From: Curtobacterium pusillum
GTDB lineage: Bacteria > Actinomycetota > Actinomycetes > Actinomycetales > Microbacteriaceae
NCBI RefSeq assembly: GCF_007680845.1
Contig: NZ_VEIY01000001.1
Coordinates: 124,001 to 188,000 of the forward strand
Length of the DNA stretch: 64,000 nt
Direction: 5' to 3'
In this document: in pieces, positions 24,052-32,045 of the stretch
Layout of the letters: each line of letters starts with the position of its first letter
Position numbering within the stretch: position 1 is the stretch's first letter
The notes under the pieces: generated by a model
What the model saw: only the letters and a program-made list of their open reading frames with translations
Told to the model about the DNA's origin: nothing
Database searches by the model: none
Position numbers and translations under genes: made by a program

Positions 24052-24070
24052 CCCCGCCCCGCGCCTCCAG
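24035..24070. repeat. GGAGGCGCG inverted repeat spanning the crtB/crtI junction
   Basis: Exact 12-base arms (CTGGAGGCGCGG at 24035-24046, complement at 24059-24070) surround the crtB stop and the crtI ATG at 24048. The left arm also supplies the ribosome-binding GGAGG six bases before that ATG. Pairing of the arms in the mRNA would hide both signals. Confidence 0.85.
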
Positions 24071-25676
24071 GAAGAAGGCCCCCACGTCCAAGCGCAAGGT
24101 GCCCGCCCGTCGCGCCGTCGTGATCGGCGGTGGCATCAGCGGACTCGCGTCCGCTGCCCTGCTGGCGCGGGACGGCTTCTCTGTGACCGTGCTCGAGCAG
24201 CGCAAGCAGCTCGGCGGCCGGGCCGGGTCGTGGGAGCAGGACGGCTTCCGGTTCGACACCGGACCGTCCTGGTACCTCATGCCCGAGGTGTTCGACCACT
24301 TCTTCCAGCTGCTCGGCACCTCGGCCGACGCCGAACTCGACCTCGTGAAGCTCGACCCCGGCTACCGCGTCTACAGCGAGGGGCACGAGGACCCGATCGA
24401 CCTCCGCGCCGACCGAGAGGCGAACATCGCGCTCTTCGAGTCGGTCGAGCCCGGTTCCGGCAAGCGGATGCGGAAGTACCTGGCCTCCGCCGAGGACACC
24501 TACGCGATGGCGGTCCGCCGGTTCCTCTACACGAGCTTCCAGGACCTCACCAAGCTCGCCGCACCCGACGTCCTCCGCCGGTTGCCGAAGCTCGCGCGCC
24601 TGCTCATCGAGCCGCTGTCCACGTTCGCCGAGTCCGCCGTGAAGGACCGCCGACTCTGGCAGGTCCTCGGCTACCCGGCCGTGTTCCTCGGCACGAGCCC
24701 GTATGCCGCTCCGAGCATGTACCACCTGATGAGCCACCTCGACCTGGCCGACGGTGTGCTGTACCCGAAGGGCGGCATCACCGAGGTCATCTCCGCGGTC
24801 GAGCGCGTCGGACGTCGCGAGGGCGCGAAGATCATCGCCGGGGCGAAGGTCGAGCGGATCGTCGTCGAGGACGGCCACGTCACCGGCGTCGTGCACCGGG
24901 ACCGGCGGGGCGTGCAGCACACCGCGCCGGCGGACCTCGTCGTGAGCGCTGCGGACCTCCGGCACACCGAGCTGCAGCTGCTCGACAAGGAGTACCGCAC
25001 GTACCCGACCGCGCACTGGGCGAAGCGTGACCCGGGGCCGAGCGCCGTGCTCGTGTACCTCGGTGTCGACGGCCCGGTTCCGGGGCTCCTCCACCACACG
25101 CTCGTGTTCACCGCGGACTGGAAGGCCAACTTCGGCGCGATCTTCGGCGCCGACCGCCACGTGCCGGACCCCGCGTCCATCTACGTCTGCGCCCCTTCCG
25201 AGACCGACCCCTCGGTGTCGCCCCCGGGGACGAGCAACCTGTTCCTGCTCGTGCCGTTGCCGGCCGACCTCTCCATCGGCAAGGGCGGAATCGACGGTGC
25301 CGGCGACTACGAGGTCGAACGGATCGCCGACCGTGCGATCGACGTCGTCGCCGAGCGCGCCGGCGTCCCGGACCTTCGGGACCGCATCCGCGTGCGCCGG
25401 ACGATCGGGCCGCGGGACTTCGCCGACGACTACAACGCGTGGAACGGCTCGATGCTCGGGCCGGCGCACACCCTGAAGCAGAGCGCCTTCTTCCGCGAGA
25501 AGAACGCGTCGCGGAAGGTCGACGGGCTCTACTACGCGGGGGCGTCGACTATCCCGGGCATCGGTCTGCCGATGTGCCTCATCAGTGCTGAGGTGCTCCT
25601 CAAGCGCATCCACGGCGACACCAGCACCGAGCCGCTGCCGACGCCGCTCGGCTCGACGTCGGCCGCCGCCGTCTGA
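24048..25676 (+). CDS. crtI: phytoene desaturase (lycopene-forming)
   Basis: This 542-residue FAD enzyme has the dinucleotide motif VVIGGGISGLASAALLARDG (GGGISG at 27-32), LGGRAGSWEQDGFRFDTGPSWYLMP, and the C-terminal signature GLYYAGASTIPGIGLPMCLISAEVLLKRI. It introduces the double bonds that turn phytoene into lycopene. The basic N-terminal tail is partly encoded by the repeat element at its start. It overlaps crtB (ATGA) and crtYe (TGATG), so translation is coupled. Confidence 0.94.
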   Translation: MTPPRASRKKAPTSKRKVPARRAVVIGGGISGLASAALLARDGFSVTVLEQRKQLGGRAGSWEQDGFRFDTGPSWYLMPEVFDHFFQLLGTSADAELDLVKLDPGYRVYSEGHEDPIDLRADREANIALFESVEPGSGKRMRKYLASAEDTYAMAVRRFLYTSFQDLTKLAAPDVLRRLPKLARLLIEPLSTFAESAVKDRRLWQVLGYPAVFLGTSPYAAPSMYHLMSHLDLADGVLYPKGGITEVISAVERVGRREGAKIIAGAKVERIVVEDGHVTGVVHRDRRGVQHTAPADLVVSAADLRHTELQLLDKEYRTYPTAHWAKRDPGPSAVLVYLGVDGPVPGLLHHTLVFTADWKANFGAIFGADRHVPDPASIYVCAPSETDPSVSPPGTSNLFLLVPLPADLSIGKGGIDGAGDYEVERIADRAIDVVAERAGVPDLRDRIRVRRTIGPRDFADDYNAWNGSMLGPAHTLKQSAFFREKNASRKVDGLYYAGASTIPGIGLPMCLISAEVLLKRIHGDTSTEPLPTPLGSTSAAAV

Positions 25677-26017
25677 TGCCCGGGCTGTACCTCGCCGGTC
25701 TGGTGGTGTCGCTCGTCGGCATGACCGTGCTCGACGCCCGCTTCCACTTGTTCTTCTGGCGGGCTCCGTGGCGTGCGGCGGCGGTGATGGTCGTCGGCGT
25801 CGCGTTCTTCCTGGTGTGGGACGTCCTCGGCGTCGCGCACGGCATCTTCTTCATCGGGCACCAGCGGCTGCTGACCGGGGTGCTGATCGCACCGGACGTC
25901 CCGCTCGAAGAACTGTTCTTCCTGCTGCTGCTCTGCTCCACGACCATGAACACGGTCGGGTTCGTGCAGCCCCTCGTCGCACGTGCCGTCCGGCGGGCCG
26001 AGCGGAGTCGATCGTGA
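25676..26017 (+). CDS. crtYe: C50 carotenoid cyclase subunit (CrtYe-like)
   Basis: This 113-residue membrane protein has three predicted helices and the lycopene-cyclase-domain motif APDVPLEELFFLLLLCSTTMNT (the PxEE element). It is one half of a heterodimeric cyclase that acts on C50 carotenoids. It overlaps crtI by one base and the next subunit gene by four. Corynebacterium decaprenoxanthin clusters have the same gene order. Ring type (epsilon, beta or gamma) cannot be read from the sequence. Confidence 0.88.
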   Translation: MPGLYLAGLVVSLVGMTVLDARFHLFFWRAPWRAAAVMVVGVAFFLVWDVLGVAHGIFFIGHQRLLTGVLIAPDVPLEELFFLLLLCSTTMNTVGFVQPLVARAVRRAERSRS

Positions 26018-26412
26018 CGGGGACGGGTGCCTACGCGCTGCTCGCGGTGCCGTTCTTCGCGGTCGTCGCCGTGGTGGCCGTCGTCGCCGAGATCGTCGCC
26101 GCGCGCCGGGCCCGAGCGCACGGCCGGCGCGGTGGCACGGGCCGACGGATCGCAGTCGTCACCGGGCTCGTCTCGGGGGCGGTGCTGCTGGTGATGACGC
26201 TCGTGTTCGACAACGTCATCGTGACCCTCCGGATCGTCGCGTACGACCCGGCGCTCATCAGCGGGGCGAAGATCGGCGCGATCCCGGTCGAGGACCTCGC
26301 GTACTCGATCGCCGCGATCGTGCTGCTGCCCAGCCTGTGGGTCCTGTTCGACCGGACCGGCGCGCGCCCCGCGCCCGACCCGACCACCGCACCACCGGAG
26401 GAGTCCCCGTGA
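26014..26412 (+). CDS. crtYf: C50 carotenoid cyclase subunit (CrtYf-like)
   Basis: This 132-residue membrane protein is the partner of CrtYe. It has helices in the regions 5-30, 47-65 and 95-115, and the cyclase motif GAIPVEDLAYSIAAIVLLPSLW (PxED). It starts at a GTG overlapping the crtYe stop and overlaps crtEb at its end. Confidence 0.88.
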   Translation: MTGTGAYALLAVPFFAVVAVVAVVAEIVAARRARAHGRRGGTGRRIAVVTGLVSGAVLLVMTLVFDNVIVTLRIVAYDPALISGAKIGAIPVEDLAYSIAAIVLLPSLWVLFDRTGARPAPDPTTAPPEESP

Positions 26413-27335
26413 ACGCGAGCACCGCCTCCAGGCCGTCGACCCTGCGCGCACTGTTCGTCTCGTCGCGCCCGATCAGCTGGGTGAACACCGCCTACCCGTT
26501 CGGCGCCGCGTACCTGCTCGGCAGCGGCGTGGGCGTCGACGGGGGTGGCGGGTTCTCGCTCGTGGCGTTCCTCGTCGGTGTCGTGTACTTCCTCGTGCCG
26601 TACAACCTCGCGATGTACGGCATCAACGACGTCTTCGACTACGAGTCCGACCTGCGCAACCCGCGGAAGGGTGGTGTCGAGGGCGCCCTGCTCGACAAGA
26701 GCGTGCACCGCACCACCCTGTGGGCCGTCGTCGTCACGAACGTGCCGTTCCTCGTCGCGCTCGTCGTGCTGGGTGCCGTGAGCGGCAACGGACCATGGTC
26801 GTGGCTCGTCCTCGCGATCAGCGTCTTCGCCGTGATCGCCTACTCGGCACCGGGGCTGCGGTTCAAGGAGAAGCCGTTCCTCGACTCCCTCACCTCGTCG
26901 ACGCACTTCGTGTCGCCCGCGATCTACGGCCTGGCGCTCGCCGGGCCGCACTGGACCGGACAGCTCGTCGCCGTCTGCGTGGCGTTCTTCCTCTGGGGTG
27001 TGGCCTCGCACGCGTTCGGGGCCGTGCAGGACGTCCTCGCCGACCGTGCCGGCGGGATCGGCTCGGTGGCGACCGTCATCGGCGCCCGCGCCACGGTCCG
27101 CCTGGCGTTCGTCGCCTACCTGGTCGCCGGGGTCGCCCTGCTGTTCTCGGCCTTCCCCGGGCCGATCGCCGCGGTCGTGGTGATCCCGTACGCGCTCAAC
27201 GTGCTGCCCTGGTGGAACGTCACCGACGCGGGGGCAGAGTCCGCGAACGCGGGGTGGAAGCGGTTCCTGTGGATCAACTACCTCGCCGGGTTCATCGTCA
27301 CGATGGCACTCATCGCGTACGCCTTCACGCACTGA
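26409..27335 (+). CDS. crtEb: lycopene elongase / UbiA-family prenyltransferase
   Basis: This 308-residue UbiA-fold enzyme adds C5 units to lycopene to give C50 flavuxanthin-type carotenoids. The first Asp-rich motif is NDVFDYESD in YNLAMYGINDVFDYESDLRNPRKGG, and the second is QDVLADRAGG. There are about seven to nine membrane helices. It is the last gene of the operon, starting at a GTG that overlaps crtYf. Its presence shows that the pathway goes beyond C40 to C50. Confidence 0.9.
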   Translation: MNASTASRPSTLRALFVSSRPISWVNTAYPFGAAYLLGSGVGVDGGGGFSLVAFLVGVVYFLVPYNLAMYGINDVFDYESDLRNPRKGGVEGALLDKSVHRTTLWAVVVTNVPFLVALVVLGAVSGNGPWSWLVLAISVFAVIAYSAPGLRFKEKPFLDSLTSSTHFVSPAIYGLALAGPHWTGQLVAVCVAFFLWGVASHAFGAVQDVLADRAGGIGSVATVIGARATVRLAFVAYLVAGVALLFSAFPGPIAAVVVIPYALNVLPWWNVTDAGAESANAGWKRFLWINYLAGFIVTMALIAYAFTH

Positions 27336-27405
27336 CCGGGGCACTGACAGACTGGACGAGCGCGCCGCGGGAGTCGCGACGCGGCAGCCACGAAGGAGTG
27401 CACGC

Positions 27406-28449
27406 ATGACGGTCCGGATCATCCACGTCGGTCTCGGAGGGTGGGGCGGCAACTGGGCCCGCACCGCCATCCCGGAAGTCACCGAAGTGGAGGTGGTCGG
27501 GCTCGTCGACCCGGTCCCCGCGACGCTGGACGCCGTGCGTTCGGACCTCGGGCTGCCGACGTCCGCGGCGTTCTCGTCGCTGACCGAGGCGCTCGCCTCG
27601 GTGGAGGCCGATGCCGTCGTCATCACCGCGCCGGCCGTGACGCACGTGCCGCTCGCGCTCGAGGCGCTCGAGGCCGGCAAGCACGTGCTCGTCGAGAAGC
27701 CGTTCGCCAACACCACCGACGAGGCCGTCACCGCCGTACGCCGTGCCGAGGAACTCGGCCTGGTGCTCCAGGTCAGCCAGAACTACCGCTGGTACCCGGC
27801 GCCCCGGGTGGTCAAGGACCTGCTGGCGGCCGACGCAGTGGGCGAGCTCTCGGCGATCGACATCGACTTCCGGCAGTGGGACAACGATCTCGCGTTCGAG
27901 GAGCACCCGCACTACCGGTTCCCGCACGCCATGATCAACGACATGGCCATCCACCACTTCGACCTCATCCGGATGGTCACCGGTCGCGAGGCCGTTCGCG
28001 TCTTCGCGAAGGCGTCCTACCCGTCGTACAGCAAGTACCAGGACGAGGCCGTCGCGTCGATGATCGTCGAGCTCGAGGGCGGTCTCGTGGTGAGCTACCG
28101 CGGCAGCTGGCTCTCGCGCGCGCCACGGACTGCCTGGGCGGGGGAGTGGAGCATCCAGGGGTCGGACGGCGAACTGTGGTTCACGAGCCGGTCGGGTGAG
28201 CCGAACGCCGTCGAGGGCGACCGTGTCACGATCCGTCGGACCCAGGACGACGCGGCGTCGCCCGTCGAACTCCCGGCGCTGGCGCACACCGACCGGCAGG
28301 GTGGGCTGCAGGCCTTCGCGCGGTCGGTCGAGGGCGGTCCGGCGCCGGAGACGAGCGGTCGCGACAACCTGCGGAGCCTGGCGCTCATGGAGGCGGCCGG
28401 TCGCTCCGCCGCGTCCGGGTTGCCGGAGGACGTGGTCGTCCCGTCCTGA
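27406..28449 (+). CDS. Gfo/Idh/MocA-family oxidoreductase
   Basis: This 347-residue NAD(P)-dependent sugar oxidoreductase has an N-terminal Rossmann motif (HVGLGGWGGNWART), the EKPF cofactor/substrate signature (VLVEKPFANTTDEAV), and a C-terminal beta-sheet domain with HHFDLIRMVTG. A ribosome site GAAGGAG precedes the ATG. It stands alone 70 bases after crtEb, so it could be read through from the crt operon, but nothing ties it to carotenoids. The substrate is unknown. Confidence 0.85.
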   Translation: MTVRIIHVGLGGWGGNWARTAIPEVTEVEVVGLVDPVPATLDAVRSDLGLPTSAAFSSLTEALASVEADAVVITAPAVTHVPLALEALEAGKHVLVEKPFANTTDEAVTAVRRAEELGLVLQVSQNYRWYPAPRVVKDLLAADAVGELSAIDIDFRQWDNDLAFEEHPHYRFPHAMINDMAIHHFDLIRMVTGREAVRVFAKASYPSYSKYQDEAVASMIVELEGGLVVSYRGSWLSRAPRTAWAGEWSIQGSDGELWFTSRSGEPNAVEGDRVTIRRTQDDAASPVELPALAHTDRQGGLQAFARSVEGGPAPETSGRDNLRSLALMEAAGRSAASGLPEDVVVPS

Positions 28450-28847
28450 CGCGGGCGCCCGGTCGTCCGTCCGGGTGGGTCGTGCCTGACCTGGCGGAAC
28501 CGGGCGTACCTGGTCGTTCCGGGCGTACCTGGCGAGGCCGCGCCCGGCCCGGTCGTCCCGGGCGTACCTGGTCGTTCCGGGCGTACCTGGTCGGATGTTC
28601 CGACCGGGTACGCCCGATTCCGCCTGGTACGTGGGTGGTCGCCGCGGGTGGCGCGCGACGTGCGGCCGGTCGGACGGGAGGCGCGGGTCGGCGCCGACCC
28701 GCGCCTCCCGACCGACGCGGTGCCGGGTCGTTCCGGGCGTACCTGGTCGTACCGGGCGTACCTGGTCGGTTGGTTCGGCCGGGTACGCCCGATTCCGCCA
28801 GGTAAGCCACGCGCGCCCCCGCGCCCGCGCCGCGCCCGCGCCGCGCG
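28450..28847. repeat. convergent gap filled with palindromic repeats (families 2 and 1)
   Basis: This 398-base gap between convergent genes holds no gene. It contains two family-2 elements. The first (28491-28631) has inverted arms CGGGCGTACCTGGTCGGA at 28578-28595 and 28599-28616. The second (28723-28804) has arms around 28753-28791. Between them lies a family-1 palindrome, self-complementary over 36 bases (28675-28710, centre GGCGCC). Tandem copies of CCGGGCGTACCTGGTCGTT appear in the first half. The whole should act as a strong two-way transcription stop. Confidence 0.8.
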
Positions 28848-29588
28848 CTACGCGGCGCCCGCCGCCCGCCGCGCCTGCGCGACGGCGGACCGCACCCCGA
28901 GCGACCACACCGGCCCGTGACCGGGCAGCACGTGCTTCGCCTCGGTGTCGGACAGCCGGTCGAGCGACGCGACCGCCGTGCTCATGTCCGCCGTGGCTGC
29001 CGGTGCGACGACCCGCGGGCCGATGCCGCCGGTGTACGGGTCGAACGTCACGAGTGCGTCCCCGGCGATCACGGCGTCCCGGTCGGCGAAGTGCAGCGCC
29101 ACGTGCCCGTCGGTGTGCCCGGGCGTCTCGATGATCCACGGCGACCCGGGGACCTCCGCACGGGACTCGAGCGGCACGGTGTCGTCGATGCCGGACACGG
29201 TCGCCGCACCGGCGAGGAGCATGCGACCGAGTGGCGCGAGGCCGCCCGGGTGCAGCGCGACGAAGCCGAACCGGTTCGTCTCGGGCCGGTACGAGTACGG
29301 GTGTGCCGCGAGTGCACGGTCGCCCGGGTGCACGTACACGGGCGTGCCCCACTCCCGGTGCATCCGGAGGGCCGTGCCGACGTGGTCGAAGTGCCCGTGG
29401 GTGAGGAGGAGCCCCTCGACCTGCTCGGGCGAGTACCCGAGGTCGTGCACGGCGAGCAGCAGGTGCGGCCACACGGCGGGGAGTCCGGCGTCGACCACGA
29501 GCAACTGGTCGCCGGTCTCGACGAAGTAGGTGTTGGTGTGTGCGAGCTCGAGGCGGTGGATCCCCTCGGCGACGTCCCGGAAGAGCAT
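28848..29588 (-). CDS. MBL-fold metallo-hydrolase
   Basis: This 246-residue metallo-beta-lactamase-fold hydrolase has the zinc motif THGHFDH at 63-69, a second His in ETPGHTDGH, an Asp in VIAGDALVTFDP and a last His in HVLPGHGPV. The fold fits glyoxalase-II-like or lactonase-like enzymes; no substrate can be assigned. TACCGT (29596-29601) lies seven bases before the ATG, suggesting a leaderless message. It is divergent from the 29652 gene. Confidence 0.85.
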   Translation of the reverse strand: MLFRDVAEGIHRLELAHTNTYFVETGDQLLVVDAGLPAVWPHLLLAVHDLGYSPEQVEGLLLTHGHFDHVGTALRMHREWGTPVYVHPGDRALAAHPYSYRPETNRFGFVALHPGGLAPLGRMLLAGAATVSGIDDTVPLESRAEVPGSPWIIETPGHTDGHVALHFADRDAVIAGDALVTFDPYTGGIGPRVVAPAATADMSTAVASLDRLSDTEAKHVLPGHGPVWSLGVRSAVAQARRAAGAA

Positions 29589-29651
29589 GCAGCGCACGGT
29601 AGACGGCCCCGGCTGAGCACCGGACGGGGCTCGTCCTGGTAGGCACGAAGC

Positions 29652-30167
29652 ATGCCCAAGGACAGTCTCCCCGAGCTCGAGCTCGCGAACGTGCGCACGC
29701 GCGAGCGACTCACCGACAGCGTGAGCGAGATCCGTCGCCGCGCCGACCTCCCCGCCCGGACACGCCTCGCCGTCGCGAAGACGCGTCAGCGGTGGCACCG
29801 CGACCCCACGCCCCTCGTGGCGATGGGGATCACGGCAGCGGCTGGTGTCGGCGCCATCGTCCTGGGGTTCGCGATCGGGAAGCGCCCTGCCGGTCACCTG
29901 GCCGACCCGCCCGCCTCGACCGCGTTCACCACGCTGCTGCCGTTCGGCCCCCGCGGCGACGGCCCGACCTGGGCGGAGCAGACGCAGCCCGGTCGGAAGG
30001 GCCGCAAGGCACGCCAGAAGGCCGCCGAGGAAGCGCTCGAGCGCGACCCCGCGCACCGCGCTCGCGTGAAGCAGCGCGCCGGCATCGCCGCCGTCCAGCG
30101 ACGAGCCGACAAGAACCGCAAGCAGGCCGCGAAGCGGTCCAAGCAGGCCGCGAAGGCGAAGGGCTAG
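29652..30167 (+). CDS. hypothetical single-span membrane protein
   Basis: This 171-residue protein has an Arg-rich N-terminus (about 1-55), one hydrophobic helix (PLVAMGITAAAGVGAIVLGFAIG, about 53-75) and a very basic Lys/Arg/Ala-rich C-terminus. The layout resembles small DUF3618-type membrane proteins, but the family is not certain. TAGGCA lies six bases before the ATG. Only three bases separate it from the YihY-family gene, so the two form an operon. Confidence 0.7.
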   Translation: MPKDSLPELELANVRTRERLTDSVSEIRRRADLPARTRLAVAKTRQRWHRDPTPLVAMGITAAAGVGAIVLGFAIGKRPAGHLADPPASTAFTTLLPFGPRGDGPTWAEQTQPGRKGRKARQKAAEEALERDPAHRARVKQRAGIAAVQRRADKNRKQAAKRSKQAAKAKG

Positions 30168-30170
30168 ACG

Positions 30171-31202
30171 ATGACCGACGACCAGGGCAAGCCCGCACCG
30201 GACGACCCCCGCAAGCCCGACAACCCCGCGGACCTCAACAAGCCCACGATCGTCTACACGCTGAAGAAGACGCTCCGGGAGTTCTCCGCGGACCAGTGCA
30301 CCGACCTCGCGGCGAGCCTGACGTACTACTCCGTCCTCGCGCTCTTCCCCGGGTTGCTGGCCGTCGTGTCGATCCTGGGGCTCGTCGGCCAGGCGGACAC
30401 CACGATCAAGACCCTGCTCGACATCATCGGGAACATCGGTTCGGACAAGGTCGTCGACCTGATCCGCGGGCCGGTCGAGAACCTCGTCCGCTCGCCGGCG
30501 GCACCCGTGACGTTCATCGTCGGCATCGTCGGCGCCATCTGGTCGGCCTCCGGCTACGTCGGCGCCTTCGGCCGGGCGATGAACCGCATCTACAACGTCC
30601 GCGAGGGGCGACCGATCTGGAAGCTCCGCCCGACGATGCTCGGCGTCACGCTCGCCACGGTGATCCTCCTCGTCCTCGGCCTCCTCGTCCTGGTGAGCGG
30701 CCCGCTGGCCCGCAGCTTCGGCGACGTGATCGGCCTCGGCGACGTCGCGGTCACCGTCCTCAGCATCGTGCAGTGGCCGATCCTGCTCGTCATCGCGATC
30801 GTCGTCGTGGCGGTGCTCTACTACTGGTCGCCGAACGTCAAGCAGCCGAAGTTCACGTGGGTGAGCGGCGGCTCGATCCTCGCGCTCCTCATCTGGATCA
30901 TCGCGAGCGTCGGGTTCGGCTTCTACGTCGGGAACTTCTCGAACTACAACGCCACGTACGGCTCCCTCGGTGGTGTGATCGTCTTCCTGCTCTGGATCTG
31001 GATCACCAACAACGCGCTGCTGTTCGGCGCCGAGTTCGACGCCGAGATCGAGCGCGGTCGTGAACTGCAGGCCGGCATCCGCGCCGAGGAGGACATCCAG
31101 CTCCCCGAGCGCGACACCCGCCAGATCGAGAAGCAGGACGAGAAGCGCGCGCAGGACGTGCTCGACGGCATCAAGATCCGGGAGGACGCCGACCGCAGCT
31201 GA
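30171..31202 (+). CDS. YihY/BrkB-family inner-membrane protein
   Basis: This 343-residue protein has a hydrophilic, Pro/Asp/Lys-rich N-terminus and about six membrane helices. It carries the family motif AASLTYYSVLALFPGLLAVVSILGLVG near the start and SLGGVIVFLLWIWITNNALLFGAEFDAEIERGRE near the end. It was once called an RNase BN because of a misassignment; real roles are unclear (transport or envelope functions have been proposed). The long charged tail is cytoplasmic. Confidence 0.88.
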   Translation: MTDDQGKPAPDDPRKPDNPADLNKPTIVYTLKKTLREFSADQCTDLAASLTYYSVLALFPGLLAVVSILGLVGQADTTIKTLLDIIGNIGSDKVVDLIRGPVENLVRSPAAPVTFIVGIVGAIWSASGYVGAFGRAMNRIYNVREGRPIWKLRPTMLGVTLATVILLVLGLLVLVSGPLARSFGDVIGLGDVAVTVLSIVQWPILLVIAIVVVAVLYYWSPNVKQPKFTWVSGGSILALLIWIIASVGFGFYVGNFSNYNATYGSLGGVIVFLLWIWITNNALLFGAEFDAEIERGRELQAGIRAEEDIQLPERDTRQIEKQDEKRAQDVLDGIKIREDADRS

Positions 31203-31232
31203 CGGTCGGCCGGGGGCCCGGGGCCGGTTCCC

Positions 31233-31363
31233 CGGACGGGAGGCGCGGCTCGTCCGCGGCAGGCGCGCTCCGTCGGGTTCTCCACAGGTCCACTGCGCGA
31301 CACCGGCCCGCACCGCGGCTTCCGTAGGCTGGTGCGCATGACCGACACCGCGCCTCCCGTCCG
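31233..31363. repeat. GGAGGCGCG inverted repeat flanking the SDR promoter
   Basis: Exact 16-base arms (CGGACGGGAGGCGCGG at 31233-31248, complement at 31348-31363) are 99 bases apart and enclose the TAGGCT -10 (31325-31330) and the ATG (31338) of the SDR gene. The right arm codes for residues 4-9 of the protein. Confidence 0.8.
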
Positions 31364-32033
31364 TCCGACCGCACTCGTGACGGGCGCGACCCGTGGCATC
31401 GGCCGAGCCATCGCGTTCGACCTCGGGCGCACGCACCACGTGCTCGTCGGCGGCCGTTCGGCCGAGGCCGTCGATGCGCTCGTCGCCGAACTGCCGAGCG
31501 CTGCGCCGTTCGTCGCCGACCTCGCGTCCGGGGACGTCCCGGCGCTCCCGGAGCGGCTCGACGTGCTCGTGCACTCCGCCGGCGTCGAGCAGGGCACCAC
31601 CATCGCCGACACGCCCCGCCCCGTGTGGGAACAGGTCTTCGCGACGAACCTCTTCGCGGTGGCCGAACTCACCCGGCTCGCGCTCCCGGCCCTCCGGGCG
31701 GCACGGGGCATCGTGGTGCCGATCAACAGCGGCTCGGGCTTCCACTCCGGCCCCGGCGGCGGCGTGTACGCGGCGTCGAAGTTCGCACTGCGGGCCTTCG
31801 CCGACGCCCTGCGCGAAGAAGAGCGGGCGAACGGCGTCCGGGTCTCGAGCGTGCACCCGGGCCGGACCGACTCGGACATGCAGCGGGCGCTCACCGAGAA
31901 GCTCGGCGAGGACTACGACACCGCGTACTACCTCGCGCCGGAGGACGTCGCCGCCGCGGTCCGCACCGTCGTCGACCTGCCGGAGCGCGGCACCGTCGAG
32001 TCGCTCGCGATCCGACCGACCCGACGGCGCTGA
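31338..32033 (+). CDS. short-chain dehydrogenase/reductase
   Basis: This 231-residue classical SDR has the cofactor motif TGATRGIG (15-22), an HSAG segment in place of NNAG, and the active-site Y-x-x-x-K in GVYAASKFALRAF with an upstream Ser in INSGSGFHS. The ATG at 31338 is preferred over an in-frame GTG at 31332 because a TAGGCT hexamer ends seven bases upstream. Its stop is only 12 bases from the stop of the convergent ABC-F gene. Substrate unknown. Confidence 0.88.
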   Translation: MTDTAPPVRPTALVTGATRGIGRAIAFDLGRTHHVLVGGRSAEAVDALVAELPSAAPFVADLASGDVPALPERLDVLVHSAGVEQGTTIADTPRPVWEQVFATNLFAVAELTRLALPALRAARGIVVPINSGSGFHSGPGGGVYAASKFALRAFADALREEERANGVRVSSVHPGRTDSDMQRALTEKLGEDYDTAYYLAPEDVAAAVRTVVDLPERGTVESLAIRPTRRR

Positions 32034-32045
32034 CGGCGCCGGCGC

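Noticed and set aside
26424..26436. ACCGCCTCCAGGC at the start of crtEb as another repeat copy
   Set aside because: It lacks the CGCG core and has no partner arm nearby.
28450..28847. Insertion-sequence remnant
   Set aside because: No transposase fragment, target duplication or terminal repeats of an IS are visible; only short palindromic units occur.
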